The notes under the pieces are model-generated. The model ran no database searches and was not told the DNA's origin. It was given only the letters and a program-made list of their open reading frames with translations. The position numbers and the translations under genes were made by a program. DNA of 60,181 bases from Micromonospora antibiotica (GTDB lineage: Bacteria; Actinomycetota; Actinomycetes; Mycobacteriales; Micromonosporaceae). Each line of letters opens with the position of its first letter. Position 1 is the stretch's first letter. Positions 50,819 to 59,336 of the stretch are shown piece by piece. Location of the stretch: NCBI RefSeq assembly GCF_017599305.1, contig NZ_JAGFWR010000035.1, positions 1 through 60,181 on the forward strand, written 5' to 3'.

Positions 50819-51238
50819 GTGAGGGTGGACGAGTTGCTGCGCCACGGCGACACGGTCGTGGTGGGCGTGGTGGAGACCTTCGGTGCGACGGTCATCGTCG
50901 TCGGCGCGCTCTGGGCGGCGCTGCGGTTCGTGGTCGAAGGGCTGCGACACCGCAGCGCCGCCGTGTTCACCCCGATCCGGCTCTCCCTCGGCCGGTTCCT
51001 CACCCTCGGCCTGGAGTTCCAGTTGGCGGCGGACATCCTGCGTACCGCGGTGTCGCCGACCTTCGCCCAGCTGGGTCAGCTGGCCGCGATCGCCACCATC
51101 CGGACCGCGTTGAACGTCGTGCTGCGCCGGGAGATCGCCCAGGAGCAGCGGCAGGTGACCGCCGACACGGGTGGTCGACCGCAGCCCGACCCGCAGCCGA
51201 CGCCGACCGGTGCCGCAGGTGGCGGGGCGCCCGGATGA
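50819..51238 (+). CDS. DUF1622 family membrane protein
   Basis: A 139-residue protein with about three hydrophobic segments. The DUF1622 core includes TVVVGVVETFGATVIVVGALWAA, RLSLGRFLTLGLEFQLAADILRT (about 54-76) and TFAQLGQLAAIATIRTALNVVLRREI (about 81-106). The C-terminal tail is Pro/Gly-rich. Its function is unknown. The GTG at 50819 has no strong ribosome site. It overlaps the next small membrane protein by 4 bases (ATGA), so the two are co-translated and may form a complex. It lies 57 bases after the Mn exporter and could be read through from it. Confidence 0.78.
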   Translation: MRVDELLRHGDTVVVGVVETFGATVIVVGALWAALRFVVEGLRHRSAAVFTPIRLSLGRFLTLGLEFQLAADILRTAVSPTFAQLGQLAAIATIRTALNVVLRREIAQEQRQVTADTGGRPQPDPQPTPTGAAGGGAPG

Positions 51239-51534
51239 GCGGTCTCGCCGCCCCGCTCGCCGCCGTGGTGAGCGCCCTCGCCCTGGGTGTCGGTGGTGTG
51301 GTGCTGCTGACGGTGCGGTCCTGGCGGACCGCCCTGGGGGTGCTGCTCGAACTGCTGGTCGCCGCGGGTCTGCTCCGGCTGCCGGGTGGGCGGAGCTGGC
51401 CGGCGTTGGCGACGGCGGTGGCGGTCATCGTGCTGCGCCGGGTGCTCTGGGCCGGCCTGGGCACGCCGGCCCCCGCCGACCACCAGCCCGCTGGCGGCCC
51501 GGGTCCCCCGGGCGGGCCACCGCCCGCTGGCTGA
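51235..51534 (+). CDS. Small two-to-three-helix membrane protein coupled to DUF1622
   Basis: A 99-residue protein with hydrophobic segments at about 5-26 (LAAVVSALALGVGGVVLLTV), 30-47 and 58-72. A Pro/Gly-rich C-terminus follows. I do not recognise the family. The ATG overlaps the DUF1622 stop (ATGA), which sets the start and implies stoichiometric translation. A partner role for the DUF1622 protein is inferred only from this coupling. Confidence 0.62.
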   Translation: MSGLAAPLAAVVSALALGVGGVVLLTVRSWRTALGVLLELLVAAGLLRLPGGRSWPALATAVAVIVLRRVLWAGLGTPAPADHQPAGGPGPPGGPPPAG

Positions 51535-51639
51535 CTTCCACCCGCTGGCGGACTACCGACCCGTCGGGACGGGTAAGCCGAGCACATCCCCACCGGGGGT
51601 GGCACGGCACGGAACGAAGGTGACGGGAAGGATTCCCCT

Positions 51640-51843
51640 ATGAGCCGGCACGACGAGCCCAACGAGTACGGCTTCGCGGGCGGGGCCACCGCCCCCCAGC
51701 CCCCGCCGGGCGGTCGCCCCGACGAGCAGGACCGGGCGGAGGCGGTAGCGGTGCCGGGCGACGACCTGACCGAGGCGGTCACCGAAGCGCTGGACGAGAC
51801 CGAACCGGACGGGCGGGACCGTACGGCGCACCGCGGTCGTTGA
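51640..51843 (+). CDS. Small acidic hypothetical protein
   Basis: A 67-residue, strongly acidic, Pro/Gly-rich protein (GDDLTEAVTEALDETEPDG near the end) with no predicted fold or known family. GGGAAGGA precedes the ATG. It ends 9 bases before a strong hairpin that it shares with the convergent EPS gene. It is probably disordered. Function unknown. Confidence 0.5.
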   Translation: MSRHDEPNEYGFAGGATAPQPPPGGRPDEQDRAEAVAVPGDDLTEAVTEALDETEPDGRDRTAHRGR

Positions 51844-51851
51844 CCGTCACG

Positions 51852-51899
51852 ACCGTCCGCCCGGTGGTCCCCGGCTGGGGACGGCACCGGGCGGACGGT
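51852..51899. terminator. Shared terminator before the EPS block
   Basis: ACCGTCCGCCCGGTG (51852-51866) pairs perfectly with CACCGGGCGGACGGT (51885-51899), and GTCCCC/GGGGAC pair inside. It separates the small acidic gene from the leftward CapD-like gene. Confidence 0.8.
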
Positions 51900-51903
51900 G
51901 GGC

Positions 51904-53781
51904 TCAGCGGGGGGACGGCAGCGCGGAGAGCCGGGTGGTGTCGCCGAGCCGGGCGAGGTTGTCGTCGCAGCACGCCGCCAGCCGTTTGACCATCTCGTCG
52001 GGGTCGCCGTACGGGTCGAGCCCGGCTAGCTCCTCGGGGGCCAGCGCGGGCACCCGGACGTGGGAGATGAGCGGGTGCAGCGGCCGGCTGTCGATCTCGT
52101 CGACGCCGAACAGGTCCTCGTGCAGTTTCTCCCCGGGGCGCAGACCGGTGTAGACGATCTCGGGCGGCGGGGACGCCTCGGCGGCCAGCCGTTGGGCCAC
52201 CTCGGCGATGCGTACCGGTTCGCCCATGTCCAGCACCAGCGCCTCGCCGCCCCGGCCCAGGACGGCGGCCTGGAGCACCAGGTGCACCGCCTCCTGCATG
52301 GTCATGAAGTACCGGGTCACGTCCGGGTGGGTCACGGTGATCGGGAGCCCGGCCCGGACCTGGGCCTGGAAGGCGGTGAGCACCGAGCCCCGGCTGCTGA
52401 GCACGTTGCCGAAGCGGACGCTGAGGAACTTCGCGCCGTACCGGTCGGCGTAGTGCGCCATCAGTCGCTCGGTGATCCGCTTGGAGTAGCCCAGCACGCT
52501 GATCGGGTTGGCCGCCTTGTCGGTGGAGATGTTCACGAACTCGGCGACGTCCCGGCATGCCTCCAGCACGTTGAGGGTGCCCTGGACGTTGGTCTTGACC
52601 GCCTCGCCGGGGTGCCGTTGCAGCAGCGTGAGGTGCTTGAGTGCGGCGGCGTGGAAGACGATGTCGGGCCGCCGGTCGGCGATGACCCGGGCGATGCCGT
52701 CACCGTCGCGGATGTCGGCGAGGATCAGCTCCGGCCCGTCCAGCAGCGCCCGGCCGTGCAGGGACATCTGCAGGGCGTGCAACGCGGACTCGTCCCGGTC
52801 CAGCATCATCAGCTCACCGGGGTCGCAGCGGGCGATCTGCCGGCACAGCTCCGAGCCGATCGACCCTCCGGCCCCGGTGACCAGGACCCGGCGTCCGGCG
52901 AGACCGTTGCGTTCCACGGTCAGTTCGGCGACCCGTTGGGCCCGGCCGAGCAGGTCGGTGAGTTGCAGGTCGCGTACGGCGTCGGCGGTGACCGGGCGGT
53001 CGAGCAGTTCCCGTACCGGCGGGAGCACCTTGAACGCGGCACCGGCCTGCAGGGTGCGGCTGCGCACGTCGCGCATCAACGCCGCGTCTGAGCCGTTGAT
53101 CGAGAAGATCACGGTGCTGGCCCGGGTGTCCCGGACCGCCTGGGTGAGCCGGTCCCGACCACCGAGCACCCGCAGCCCGGCTACCCGCAGCCCCTGTTTG
53201 TCGGGGTCGTCGTCGAGCAGTCCCACCGGCAGGTATCCGCTGGCCGGGTCGCCGAGCAGCACCCGGACCAGGCGTTCGCTGGCGGCGTCGACCCCGTAGA
53301 TGAGGGTCCGGTCGGCGGAGCGGGCCGGTCGGGCGTCCCGGTCGCGTCGCCACCGGTAGGTGACCCGGCCGGCCCCCATCATCAGCAGCGCCACGGCGGC
53401 ACCGAGGACCGGCACGCTGGCGGGGACCGGTCGGTCCGTCATCGGCAGCAGCGCGGCCAGGGCCACGGCGGCGGCCAGCACCACGGTGCCACCCAGGTCA
53501 CGGGCCTCGCCGACGCTGCCGACCGGGTGCCGGCCCCGGGCGGTGAACCGTACCTGTTCGAGGGCGGCGTGGATGACCGCGCACACGCCGGCGGCCCCGA
53601 GGGCGAGCGCGCACTGCCGGGGCGTGATGCCGAACTCGTAGCGCGCCCAGGAGGCGATCAGAAAGCCCGCGCACCAGGAAGCGGTGTCGAGCGTTAGCAA
53701 TGACAGGGCCTTCGCGCGTCGGGTCACCCAATCGCGCCGCTGGATGGGGGCGTCGTCGGGCAGGGGGTCTACGTGGTTCAT
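51904..53781 (-). CDS. CapD/FlaA1/WbpM-type membrane nucleotide-sugar dehydratase
   Basis: A 625-residue enzyme of surface-glycan synthesis. The N-terminal half has four TM helices (about 25-140) and a CoA-binding-like Rossmann domain (TLIYGVDAASERLVRVL, about 158-174). The C-terminal extended SDR domain (about 285-560) has the NAD motif VLVTGAGGSIGSELCRQ, the FHAAALKHLTLLQ block, NISTDKAANPISVLGYSKR with the active-site segment, and RFGNVLSSRGSVL. Such proteins make UDP-4-keto-6-deoxy sugars that begin EPS or glycoprotein synthesis. GAGGAC precedes the ATG at 53781. It is divergent from the Wzz/BY-kinase gene across an AT-richer gap. Confidence 0.9.
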   Translation of the reverse strand: MNHVDPLPDDAPIQRRDWVTRRAKALSLLTLDTASWCAGFLIASWARYEFGITPRQCALALGAAGVCAVIHAALEQVRFTARGRHPVGSVGEARDLGGTVVLAAAVALAALLPMTDRPVPASVPVLGAAVALLMMGAGRVTYRWRRDRDARPARSADRTLIYGVDAASERLVRVLLGDPASGYLPVGLLDDDPDKQGLRVAGLRVLGGRDRLTQAVRDTRASTVIFSINGSDAALMRDVRSRTLQAGAAFKVLPPVRELLDRPVTADAVRDLQLTDLLGRAQRVAELTVERNGLAGRRVLVTGAGGSIGSELCRQIARCDPGELMMLDRDESALHALQMSLHGRALLDGPELILADIRDGDGIARVIADRRPDIVFHAAALKHLTLLQRHPGEAVKTNVQGTLNVLEACRDVAEFVNISTDKAANPISVLGYSKRITERLMAHYADRYGAKFLSVRFGNVLSSRGSVLTAFQAQVRAGLPITVTHPDVTRYFMTMQEAVHLVLQAAVLGRGGEALVLDMGEPVRIAEVAQRLAAEASPPPEIVYTGLRPGEKLHEDLFGVDEIDSRPLHPLISHVRVPALAPEELAGLDPYGDPDEMVKRLAACCDDNLARLGDTTRLSALPSPR

Positions 53782-53838
53782 TGGCGTCCTCTGCGTTTTG
53801 TTTCGTTATTGCGAGGATTCGGCACTGCTAAGAGGTTT

Positions 53839-53854
53839 GCATCGTATACGTTGC
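53839..53854. promoter_or_regulatory. Candidate operator in the EPS divergent gap
   Basis: GCATCGTATACGTTGC contains the perfect palindrome CGTATACG and matches itself at 14 of 16 positions. It lies in the lowest-GC stretch of the window (53782-53940), between the divergent CapD-like and BY-kinase genes. The regulator is unknown. The AT-rich gap is also a plausible Lsr2 target. Confidence 0.45.
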
Positions 53855-53944
53855 TTTTGCCGTCTAACGGACTACATGCAGGGTTTAGATACTCTCACGC
53901 TGTTATGGGAACCTAGGGAGACTTCGTGCTTTTTCACCAGCTGA

Positions 53945-53961
53945 CCGTTCCGCCGGAACGG
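53945..53961 (+). promoter_or_regulatory. Perfect palindrome at the BY-kinase ribosome-binding site
   Basis: CCGTTCCGCCGGAACGG has perfect 8-base arms around a single C. Its last base is the first G of the GGAGGG ribosome site (53961-53966) of the following gene. It could be an operator or a hairpin that touches the ribosome site. Confidence 0.5.
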
Positions 53962-53969
53962 AGGGCGTG

Positions 53970-55427
53970 ATGGACGTCCGCACCTGCCTGCGCCTGGTCC
54001 GCCGACACTGGTGGATCGTCCTGGTCACCCTGATGCTCACGGTCGGCTCGGCGGCGCTGGTCACCGTCCGTACGGCGCCCCGGTACGTGGCCTCGGTGAC
54101 CTTCTTCGTCACCGCCCCCAACCAGGGCGTCAGCAACGCCTACCAGGGCGAGCTGTTCCTCCAGCAGCGCGTGAAGTCCTACGCCGACCTGCTGCGCAGT
54201 GACCGCCTGGCGCAGGCCATGGTCGCTGAGACCGCCCTCGGCCTGACCGCCGACGACGTCCAGCGGCGGGTCGCCACCTCCACCGAGCCGGGCACCGTGC
54301 TGCTGCGTGCCACCGTCACCGACACCGACCAGGCCCGGGCCATGAAGGTCACCGAGGCCCTGTCGGCGAAGTTCGTCGAGCTGGTCAAGAAGATCGAGAC
54401 CACCTCGGACGGCAAGGCCGGTCCCACCCGGATCGAGGTGGTGGGCGGCCCCCGGGTCAGCGCCAGCCCGGTCTCCCCGCAGCCCAACCGCAATCTCGCC
54501 CTCGGTGTCCTGGTCGGGCTCCTGCTCGGCGTGGCGCTCGCGGTGCTGCGCGGCATGGTCGACGTGCGGCTGCGCGACGCCGCCGGGTTGCAGCGGGCCA
54601 CCGGTAGCCCCCTGCTCGGCGACATCCCCTTCGACCAGGGCGCCAAGGCGGCACCGCTGATCGTCGGGGACGCGGCGACCTCGGCCCGCGCGGAGGCGGT
54701 CCGGAAACTGCGGACCAACCTGCGCTTCGTGGACGTGCACGAGCCCGCCCGGGTGATCGCGGTGACCAGCGCGTTGCAGGGGGAGGGCAAGACCACCCTG
54801 TCCTGCAACCTGGCGATCGCGTTGGCCGAGGCGGGTTGGCGGGTGCTGCTGGTCGACGCCGACCTGCGTCGCCCGAAGGTCGCCGACTATCTCGGGGTCG
54901 ACGGCGGCGTGGGCCTCACCGACGTGCTCGTCGGCGACGTCCAGGTGGGCGACGTGGTGCAGCGTTGGGGCGACAAGTCGCTGCTGGTGCTGCCCAGCGG
55001 CTCGACCCCGCCGAACCCCAGCGAACTGCTCGGCTCGAAGGCGATGGCGGACCTGCTGCTCGCCCTGCGCGAGTCGGCGGACATCGTGGTGATCGACACC
55101 GCACCGCTGCTGGCCGTCACCGACGGCGTGGTGGTGGCCGTGCAGGCCGACGGCGCGTTGCTGGTCACCCAGCAGGGGCGCACCTCGCGTGCCCAGGCCG
55201 CCGCGGCGGCCCGCTCCCTGCACTCCGTGTCGGTGCGGCTGCTCGGCTGCGTGCTCAACATGGCCAAGGTGGCCCGGGCGGACGCCTACCAGTACGAGGC
55301 GTACCGGATCGCCACCGCGACCGGGGCGTCGGTCCCGGCCGATCGGGCCACCGCCGCCCAGCGCGGCGATCAGGGGCTGCCCCCCGTCGGCGACCGGACG
55401 CAGGAACTCACCCGGCTGCCGCGATGA
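53970..55427 (+). CDS. Polysaccharide co-polymerase / tyrosine kinase (Wzz-CpsD fusion)
   Basis: A 485-residue BY-kinase fusion for exopolysaccharide chain-length control. The Wzz domain has TM1 (about 16-35) and TM2 (about 175-194, LALGVLVGLLLGVALAVL) around an extracytoplasmic part. The P-loop kinase domain (about 225-460) has Walker A SALQGEGKTTLSCN (about 272-285), Walker A' VLLVDADLRRPKV (about 298-310) and Walker B VVIDTAPLL (about 375-383). Only a small number of Tyr (AYQYEAYR, about 441-448) serve as the C-terminal cluster. GGAGGG precedes the ATG; a GTG one codon earlier is possible. It is followed after 127 bases by the glycosyltransferase gene. Confidence 0.9.
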   Translation: MDVRTCLRLVRRHWWIVLVTLMLTVGSAALVTVRTAPRYVASVTFFVTAPNQGVSNAYQGELFLQQRVKSYADLLRSDRLAQAMVAETALGLTADDVQRRVATSTEPGTVLLRATVTDTDQARAMKVTEALSAKFVELVKKIETTSDGKAGPTRIEVVGGPRVSASPVSPQPNRNLALGVLVGLLLGVALAVLRGMVDVRLRDAAGLQRATGSPLLGDIPFDQGAKAAPLIVGDAATSARAEAVRKLRTNLRFVDVHEPARVIAVTSALQGEGKTTLSCNLAIALAEAGWRVLLVDADLRRPKVADYLGVDGGVGLTDVLVGDVQVGDVVQRWGDKSLLVLPSGSTPPNPSELLGSKAMADLLLALRESADIVVIDTAPLLAVTDGVVVAVQADGALLVTQQGRTSRAQAAAAARSLHSVSVRLLGCVLNMAKVARADAYQYEAYRIATATGASVPADRATAAQRGDQGLPPVGDRTQELTRLPR

Positions 55428-55554
55428 GTGCTGCTCCGGGTCCGGCAGCGCGGGGATGCCCCGTGTCGGGGGCGGCGGTTCGCCGCCGCACCCCGGCGCC
55501 GGCCGACCCCGTGCGCCGGTCGGCCGGCGGCGGTACGGGCGGGGGAGCGCGACG

Positions 55555-56766
55555 ATGAAGGTCGGGATCCTGTCGTACCACTTCCCGCCGGAACCGGCCT
55601 TCATCCCCGGCAGCCTCGCCGAGGAGCTGGCCCGGCGCGGACACGAGGTGCGGGTGCTGACCGGCTTTCCGGACTATCCCGGCGGCCAGGTCTATCCGGG
55701 CTGGCGGCAACGCTTCCGGCACGTGACCCGCAGCGAGCGGTTGACCGTGCGTCGGGTGCCCCGCTATGCCGGCGGGGACGCCTCGCCCGTCGCCCGGATG
55801 GCCGGCTATCTCTCCTTCGCCGGCAGCGCCGCGTTGGCGGGCCGGCGGTACCTGGCCGACGTCGACGTGCTGTACGTCTTCCAGTTTCCCGCGACCACCT
55901 TCGCCACCGCCGGGTTGCTGCGGCTGCTCGGCCGGGTGCCCACCGTCCTGCACGTGCAGGACCTGTGGACCGGGGAGGTCGCCCCGGGGCAGGCCGCACA
56001 GGCCCGGCCCGGCCGGATCGCCACCACCATGCGCCGGGTGCTGCGGGAGGCCGACGCGGTGGCGGTCACCGCCCCGTCCATGCGGGAGCTGGTGGTCGCC
56101 GACGGGGTGGCCGAGGCGCGGGTGCGCACGGTGCTCAACTGGACCGACGAACGGATCTTCCAGCCGGTGCGACCGGGCCGCGACGCCCAGGCGCTGGTTC
56201 GCCGGGACGCCCGCTGCGTGGTCATGCACGCCGGCACGATCGGCGTACGCCAGGGCCTGGAGACCGCGGTACGGGCGGCGGCGGCGCTCGACGACCGGAT
56301 GGACCTGGTGCTGGTGGGCTCCGGGGCGCAGGAACGGCGGGTCCGGGGGCTCGCCACCGAGTTGGGCGCCGACAACGTGCGCTTCCTCGAGCGGCGGTCT
56401 CCGCTGGACATGCCCGAGCTGTACGCCGCCGCCGACTACCAGCTGGTGACCCTGCGCGACCTTCCCGAGCTGAGCGGGACGGTGCCGAGCAAGGTGCAGT
56501 CCGCGCTGGCCTGCGCCGCCCCGATGGTGGCCTCGGCCGGTGGGGACACCGCGGCTCTGGTGGAGCGGGCCCGCGCCGGGCTCTCCTGCCCACCCGAGGA
56601 CTGGGCCGCGTTGGCCGACCGGTTCTGGCTGGCCACGACCATCCCCGCGCCGGCCCGGGTCGAGATGGGCCGGCGGGGGCGGGAGACCTATCTGCGGGAG
56701 ATGTCGTTGCGGGCCGGGGTGGACCGGATCGAGGCGTTGCTTCGGGAGATCGCGGTCCGCCGCTGA
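55555..56766 (+). CDS. Glycosyltransferase family 4 protein (WcaI-like)
   Basis: A 403-residue GT-B enzyme. The N-lobe begins VGILSYHFPPEPAFIPGSLAEEL (about 3-25) and includes LTGFPDYPGG and VLHVQDLWTGE, all typical of WcaI-like GT4 members. The C-lobe has VVMHAGTIGVRQGLE (about 222-236), LVLVGSGAQERRV (about 251-263) and the nucleotide-sugar segment LDMPELYAAADYQLV...LSGTVPSKVQSALACAAPM. It adds a sugar to a lipid-linked EPS intermediate on the cytoplasmic side. GGGGGAG precedes the ATG. It is downstream of the BY-kinase and upstream of DUF4012 on the same strand. Confidence 0.88.
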   Translation: MKVGILSYHFPPEPAFIPGSLAEELARRGHEVRVLTGFPDYPGGQVYPGWRQRFRHVTRSERLTVRRVPRYAGGDASPVARMAGYLSFAGSAALAGRRYLADVDVLYVFQFPATTFATAGLLRLLGRVPTVLHVQDLWTGEVAPGQAAQARPGRIATTMRRVLREADAVAVTAPSMRELVVADGVAEARVRTVLNWTDERIFQPVRPGRDAQALVRRDARCVVMHAGTIGVRQGLETAVRAAAALDDRMDLVLVGSGAQERRVRGLATELGADNVRFLERRSPLDMPELYAAADYQLVTLRDLPELSGTVPSKVQSALACAAPMVASAGGDTAALVERARAGLSCPPEDWAALADRFWLATTIPAPARVEMGRRGRETYLREMSLRAGVDRIEALLREIAVRR

Positions 56767-56885
56767 CGATCGGCCGGGCCCGGTCCACCAAATAGTAAAA
56801 AACCCGTATAAGCATCATAACATCGTCAATCATGCTAGAAAACCCACTGATGGTCATATCGCCCCAGGCGAGAGTGGAGCACGGC
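56767..56885 (+). other. AT-rich promoter gap before the DUF4012 gene
   Basis: 56785-56860 is A/T-rich in an otherwise GC-dominated window (AAATAGTAAAAAA; TATAAGCATCATAACATCG). It probably carries a separate promoter for the DUF4012-LPVTG pair, and it fits the kind of DNA bound by Lsr2. No perfect dyad is seen. Confidence 0.4.
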
Positions 56886-58670
56886 GTGGCGGAGAACGGT
56901 GGGTCGCGCAGCGGCCGACGAAGACTGCGACGGCGGACCCGGCGACGGGTCCGGCGGGCCCTGTTGGTCGCCCTGGTCGTCGGGTCGGTGCTGTTCGGCG
57001 CGGCCGGGTGGGTGGGCTTCCGTGGCTGGCAGGCACGCGCCCACCTGGTCAACGCGGCCGGGCTCGCCCGGGAGCTGAGCACCCAGGTGCTCGGCGGCGA
57101 CCTCGACCGCGCCCAGCGCACGCTGGCGGCGTTGCAGGAGCAGGCCGGTGCGGCCCGGACCGCCACCGGTGACCCCGGGTGGTGGCTCGCCCGGCACGTC
57201 CCCTACGCCGGCGACGACGTGGCGGCCGTACGGACCATCGCGGTGGCCATCGACGACCTGGCCCGGCAGGCTTTCCCGGCGTTGCTGCGTACCGACCTGA
57301 CCACGTTGGTGCCGTCCGGGGGGCGGCTGGACCTGGCCCGGCTGCGGGCCGCCTCGGCGGACCTGAGCGCGGCGGACGCCGCCGTCCGCAGGTCCCGGGC
57401 CGGCCTCGACGCGGTGCGCGCCGAGGATCTGGTCAGTCAGCTCGGTGCCGCGTTGGCGGAGCTGCGTACGGAGATCGACCGGCTGGCCGGACTGACCGGC
57501 GCGGCCGATCGGGGCGCCCGGGTGCTGCCCGCCCTGCTCGGCGCGGACGGGCCCCGCAGTTACCTGCTGCTGTCGCAGAATCTCGCCGAACTGCGCGCCA
57601 CCGGCGGGATGTTCGGCGCGTACGCGGTGATCCACGCCGACGACGGGCGGATCCGGATGCGCGAGCAGGGCACCAGCGCCCAGTTCGGCCGGTTCACCCC
57701 CGCGCTGCGGGTGGACGACGAGGTACGCCGGCTCTACACCGACCTGCCGGGCATCTATCCGGCGGACGTCAACCTGAGCCCGAACTTCCCTGCCGCGGCG
57801 AAGCTCTACCGGGAGATGTACCGGCGGCACAGCGGGGTGACCGTCGACGGGGTCCTGACGGTCGACCCGGTGATGCTGTCCTACCTGCTCCAGGCCACCG
57901 GGCCGGTACAGGTGCCGGGCGACGCGACCCTGGTCAGCAGTCAGGTGGTGCGCACCCTGCTCAGCGACACGTACCAGGGGCGGGACGACAACGGCCAGGA
58001 TGCCTTCTTCGCCGCGTCGGCGTCCGCCGTGTTCGACGCCTTCCTCACGAAGAAGGTCAACCCAAGAGTGCTTTTGTCGGCTTTAGACCGCTCCATCACG
58101 GAAAGACGGATACTGTTCTGGAGTGCCCGATCCACGGAACAGCGGACGTTCGCCGACACCCGGCTCGCCGGTGCCCTCCCCGAACAGGAGGCCACCCCGA
58201 CCGTCGGGGTCTTCCTCAACGACGGCAGTGGCGCGAAGCTCGGCTACTACCTGCGGCCGACGGCGACCCTCACCGCCGGTGACTGCGCCGACGAGGGGCG
58301 GCGGCAGCTCAAGCTGCGCTTCACCCTGCACTCGTCGGCCCCCGACTCGGGTCTCGCCAAGTCGGTGCTCGGCCTCGGCATGGCCGGCGACCCGTACACG
58401 GCCCGGACCCTGATCTCCATCTACAGCCCGGCGGGCGGCACGGTGCTCAGCGCCCGGGTCGACGGAAAACCGACCCCGCTGGGCAGTGGGATCGAGCGTC
58501 GCCGGCAGGTGGTCATCGCCACCGTCGACGTCGCCCCCGGCACCACCCGGACCCTCGACGTGGACCTGCTCACCGGCAGGAACACCACCGGCACCCCCGA
58601 CCTCTGGCACACACCGACCGCCACCCCATGGACCACCCAAGTAGTTCCCGCACCTAGCTGCAAACAGTAG
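56886..58670 (+). CDS. DUF4012 family envelope protein with a TTA codon
   Basis: A 594-residue membrane-anchored protein. A basic N-terminus (RRRLRRRTRRRVRR) and TM helix (about 27-46) are followed by an extracytoplasmic helical region and the DUF4012 core (about 210-400; YLLLSQNLAELRATGGMFGAYAV, then DVNLSPNFPAAAKLYREMY and VDGVLTVDPVMLSYLL). DUF4012 genes recur in EPS clusters; the activity is unknown. Codon 400 (58083-58085) is TTA, rare in actinomycetes and read by the bldA tRNA, in a patch of unusual codons (AGA, CTT, TTG). The GTG at 56886 has GGAG at good spacing; upstream ATGs at 56832 and 56850 are less supported. Confidence 0.82.
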   Translation: MAENGGSRSGRRRLRRRTRRRVRRALLVALVVGSVLFGAAGWVGFRGWQARAHLVNAAGLARELSTQVLGGDLDRAQRTLAALQEQAGAARTATGDPGWWLARHVPYAGDDVAAVRTIAVAIDDLARQAFPALLRTDLTTLVPSGGRLDLARLRAASADLSAADAAVRRSRAGLDAVRAEDLVSQLGAALAELRTEIDRLAGLTGAADRGARVLPALLGADGPRSYLLLSQNLAELRATGGMFGAYAVIHADDGRIRMREQGTSAQFGRFTPALRVDDEVRRLYTDLPGIYPADVNLSPNFPAAAKLYREMYRRHSGVTVDGVLTVDPVMLSYLLQATGPVQVPGDATLVSSQVVRTLLSDTYQGRDDNGQDAFFAASASAVFDAFLTKKVNPRVLLSALDRSITERRILFWSARSTEQRTFADTRLAGALPEQEATPTVGVFLNDGSGAKLGYYLRPTATLTAGDCADEGRRQLKLRFTLHSSAPDSGLAKSVLGLGMAGDPYTARTLISIYSPAGGTVLSARVDGKPTPLGSGIERRRQVVIATVDVAPGTTRTLDVDLLTGRNTTGTPDLWHTPTATPWTTQVVPAPSCKQ

Positions 58671-58682
58671 GAGGAGACCATC

Positions 58683-59315
58683 ATGCGGCTATCCCGCATT
58701 CTCATGGCGCTGACGGTCGGTCTGGCCATCGTGGCCGTGCCGACCGCCGCGGGGGCTGCTCAGCCGCAGCCACCCGCCGACAGCACGCCGCAGCCGCCAC
58801 CGTACCCACCCGTCACGCCCTCGCTGACGGCCAACCCGACGACCATCTTCCTCGGCGAGACCGTGGTGCTCACCGGCACCGGCTTCGGGCCGAACGAGAT
58901 CGTCGACATCGACGTCACCGTGGCGCCCCTCGCCGCGGCCGTTCCGGGGCAGGCGCCGGCCCGGCGCAGCGACGGCACCACCGTCGCGATGGTGAAGGTC
59001 GACTATTCGCAGCCGCAGCCCGCGCCGCGGCACTTCACGGCGCAGACCGACGCGAATGGCAACTTCACCGTGAGCTACCGGCCGAGCGACGTGGGTCGGC
59101 TCACCTTCACCGCGACCGGGCGTACGTCGGGCCGTACGGCCAGCACGACGATCACCGTGCTGCCGAAGAAGAAGCCGCACCCGCACCTGCCGGTCACCGG
59201 TGACAACCTGAGCACGCCCCTGAAGGTCGGCGGCGGGCTGGTCGGCGCCGGTGTGGTGCTGATGCTCACCGCGTTCGGCTGGCGGCGTCGCCAGCGGTTC
59301 GGTATGACCCGCTGA
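58683..59315 (+). CDS. Secreted LPxTG-type cell-surface protein
   Basis: A 210-residue exported protein. The signal peptide (about 1-26) ends GAAQP. A Pro-rich tether precedes an Ig-like/IPT-type domain (about 46-160, SLTANPTTIFLGETVVLTGTGFGPNE). The C-terminus has LPVTG (about 171-175), a hydrophobic helix (VGGGLVGAGVVLMLTAFGW) and a basic tail RRRQRFGMTR. This is a sortase sorting signal, so the protein is probably linked to peptidoglycan. AGGAGGA precedes the ATG, 12 bases after the DUF4012 stop, and the two are almost surely one operon. No sortase gene is nearby. Confidence 0.85.
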   Translation: MRLSRILMALTVGLAIVAVPTAAGAAQPQPPADSTPQPPPYPPVTPSLTANPTTIFLGETVVLTGTGFGPNEIVDIDVTVAPLAAAVPGQAPARRSDGTTVAMVKVDYSQPQPAPRHFTAQTDANGNFTVSYRPSDVGRLTFTATGRTSGRTASTTITVLPKKKPHPHLPVTGDNLSTPLKVGGGLVGAGVVLMLTAFGWRRRQRFGMTR

Positions 59316-59336
59316 CCCGGATCGCACCGGTACGCA

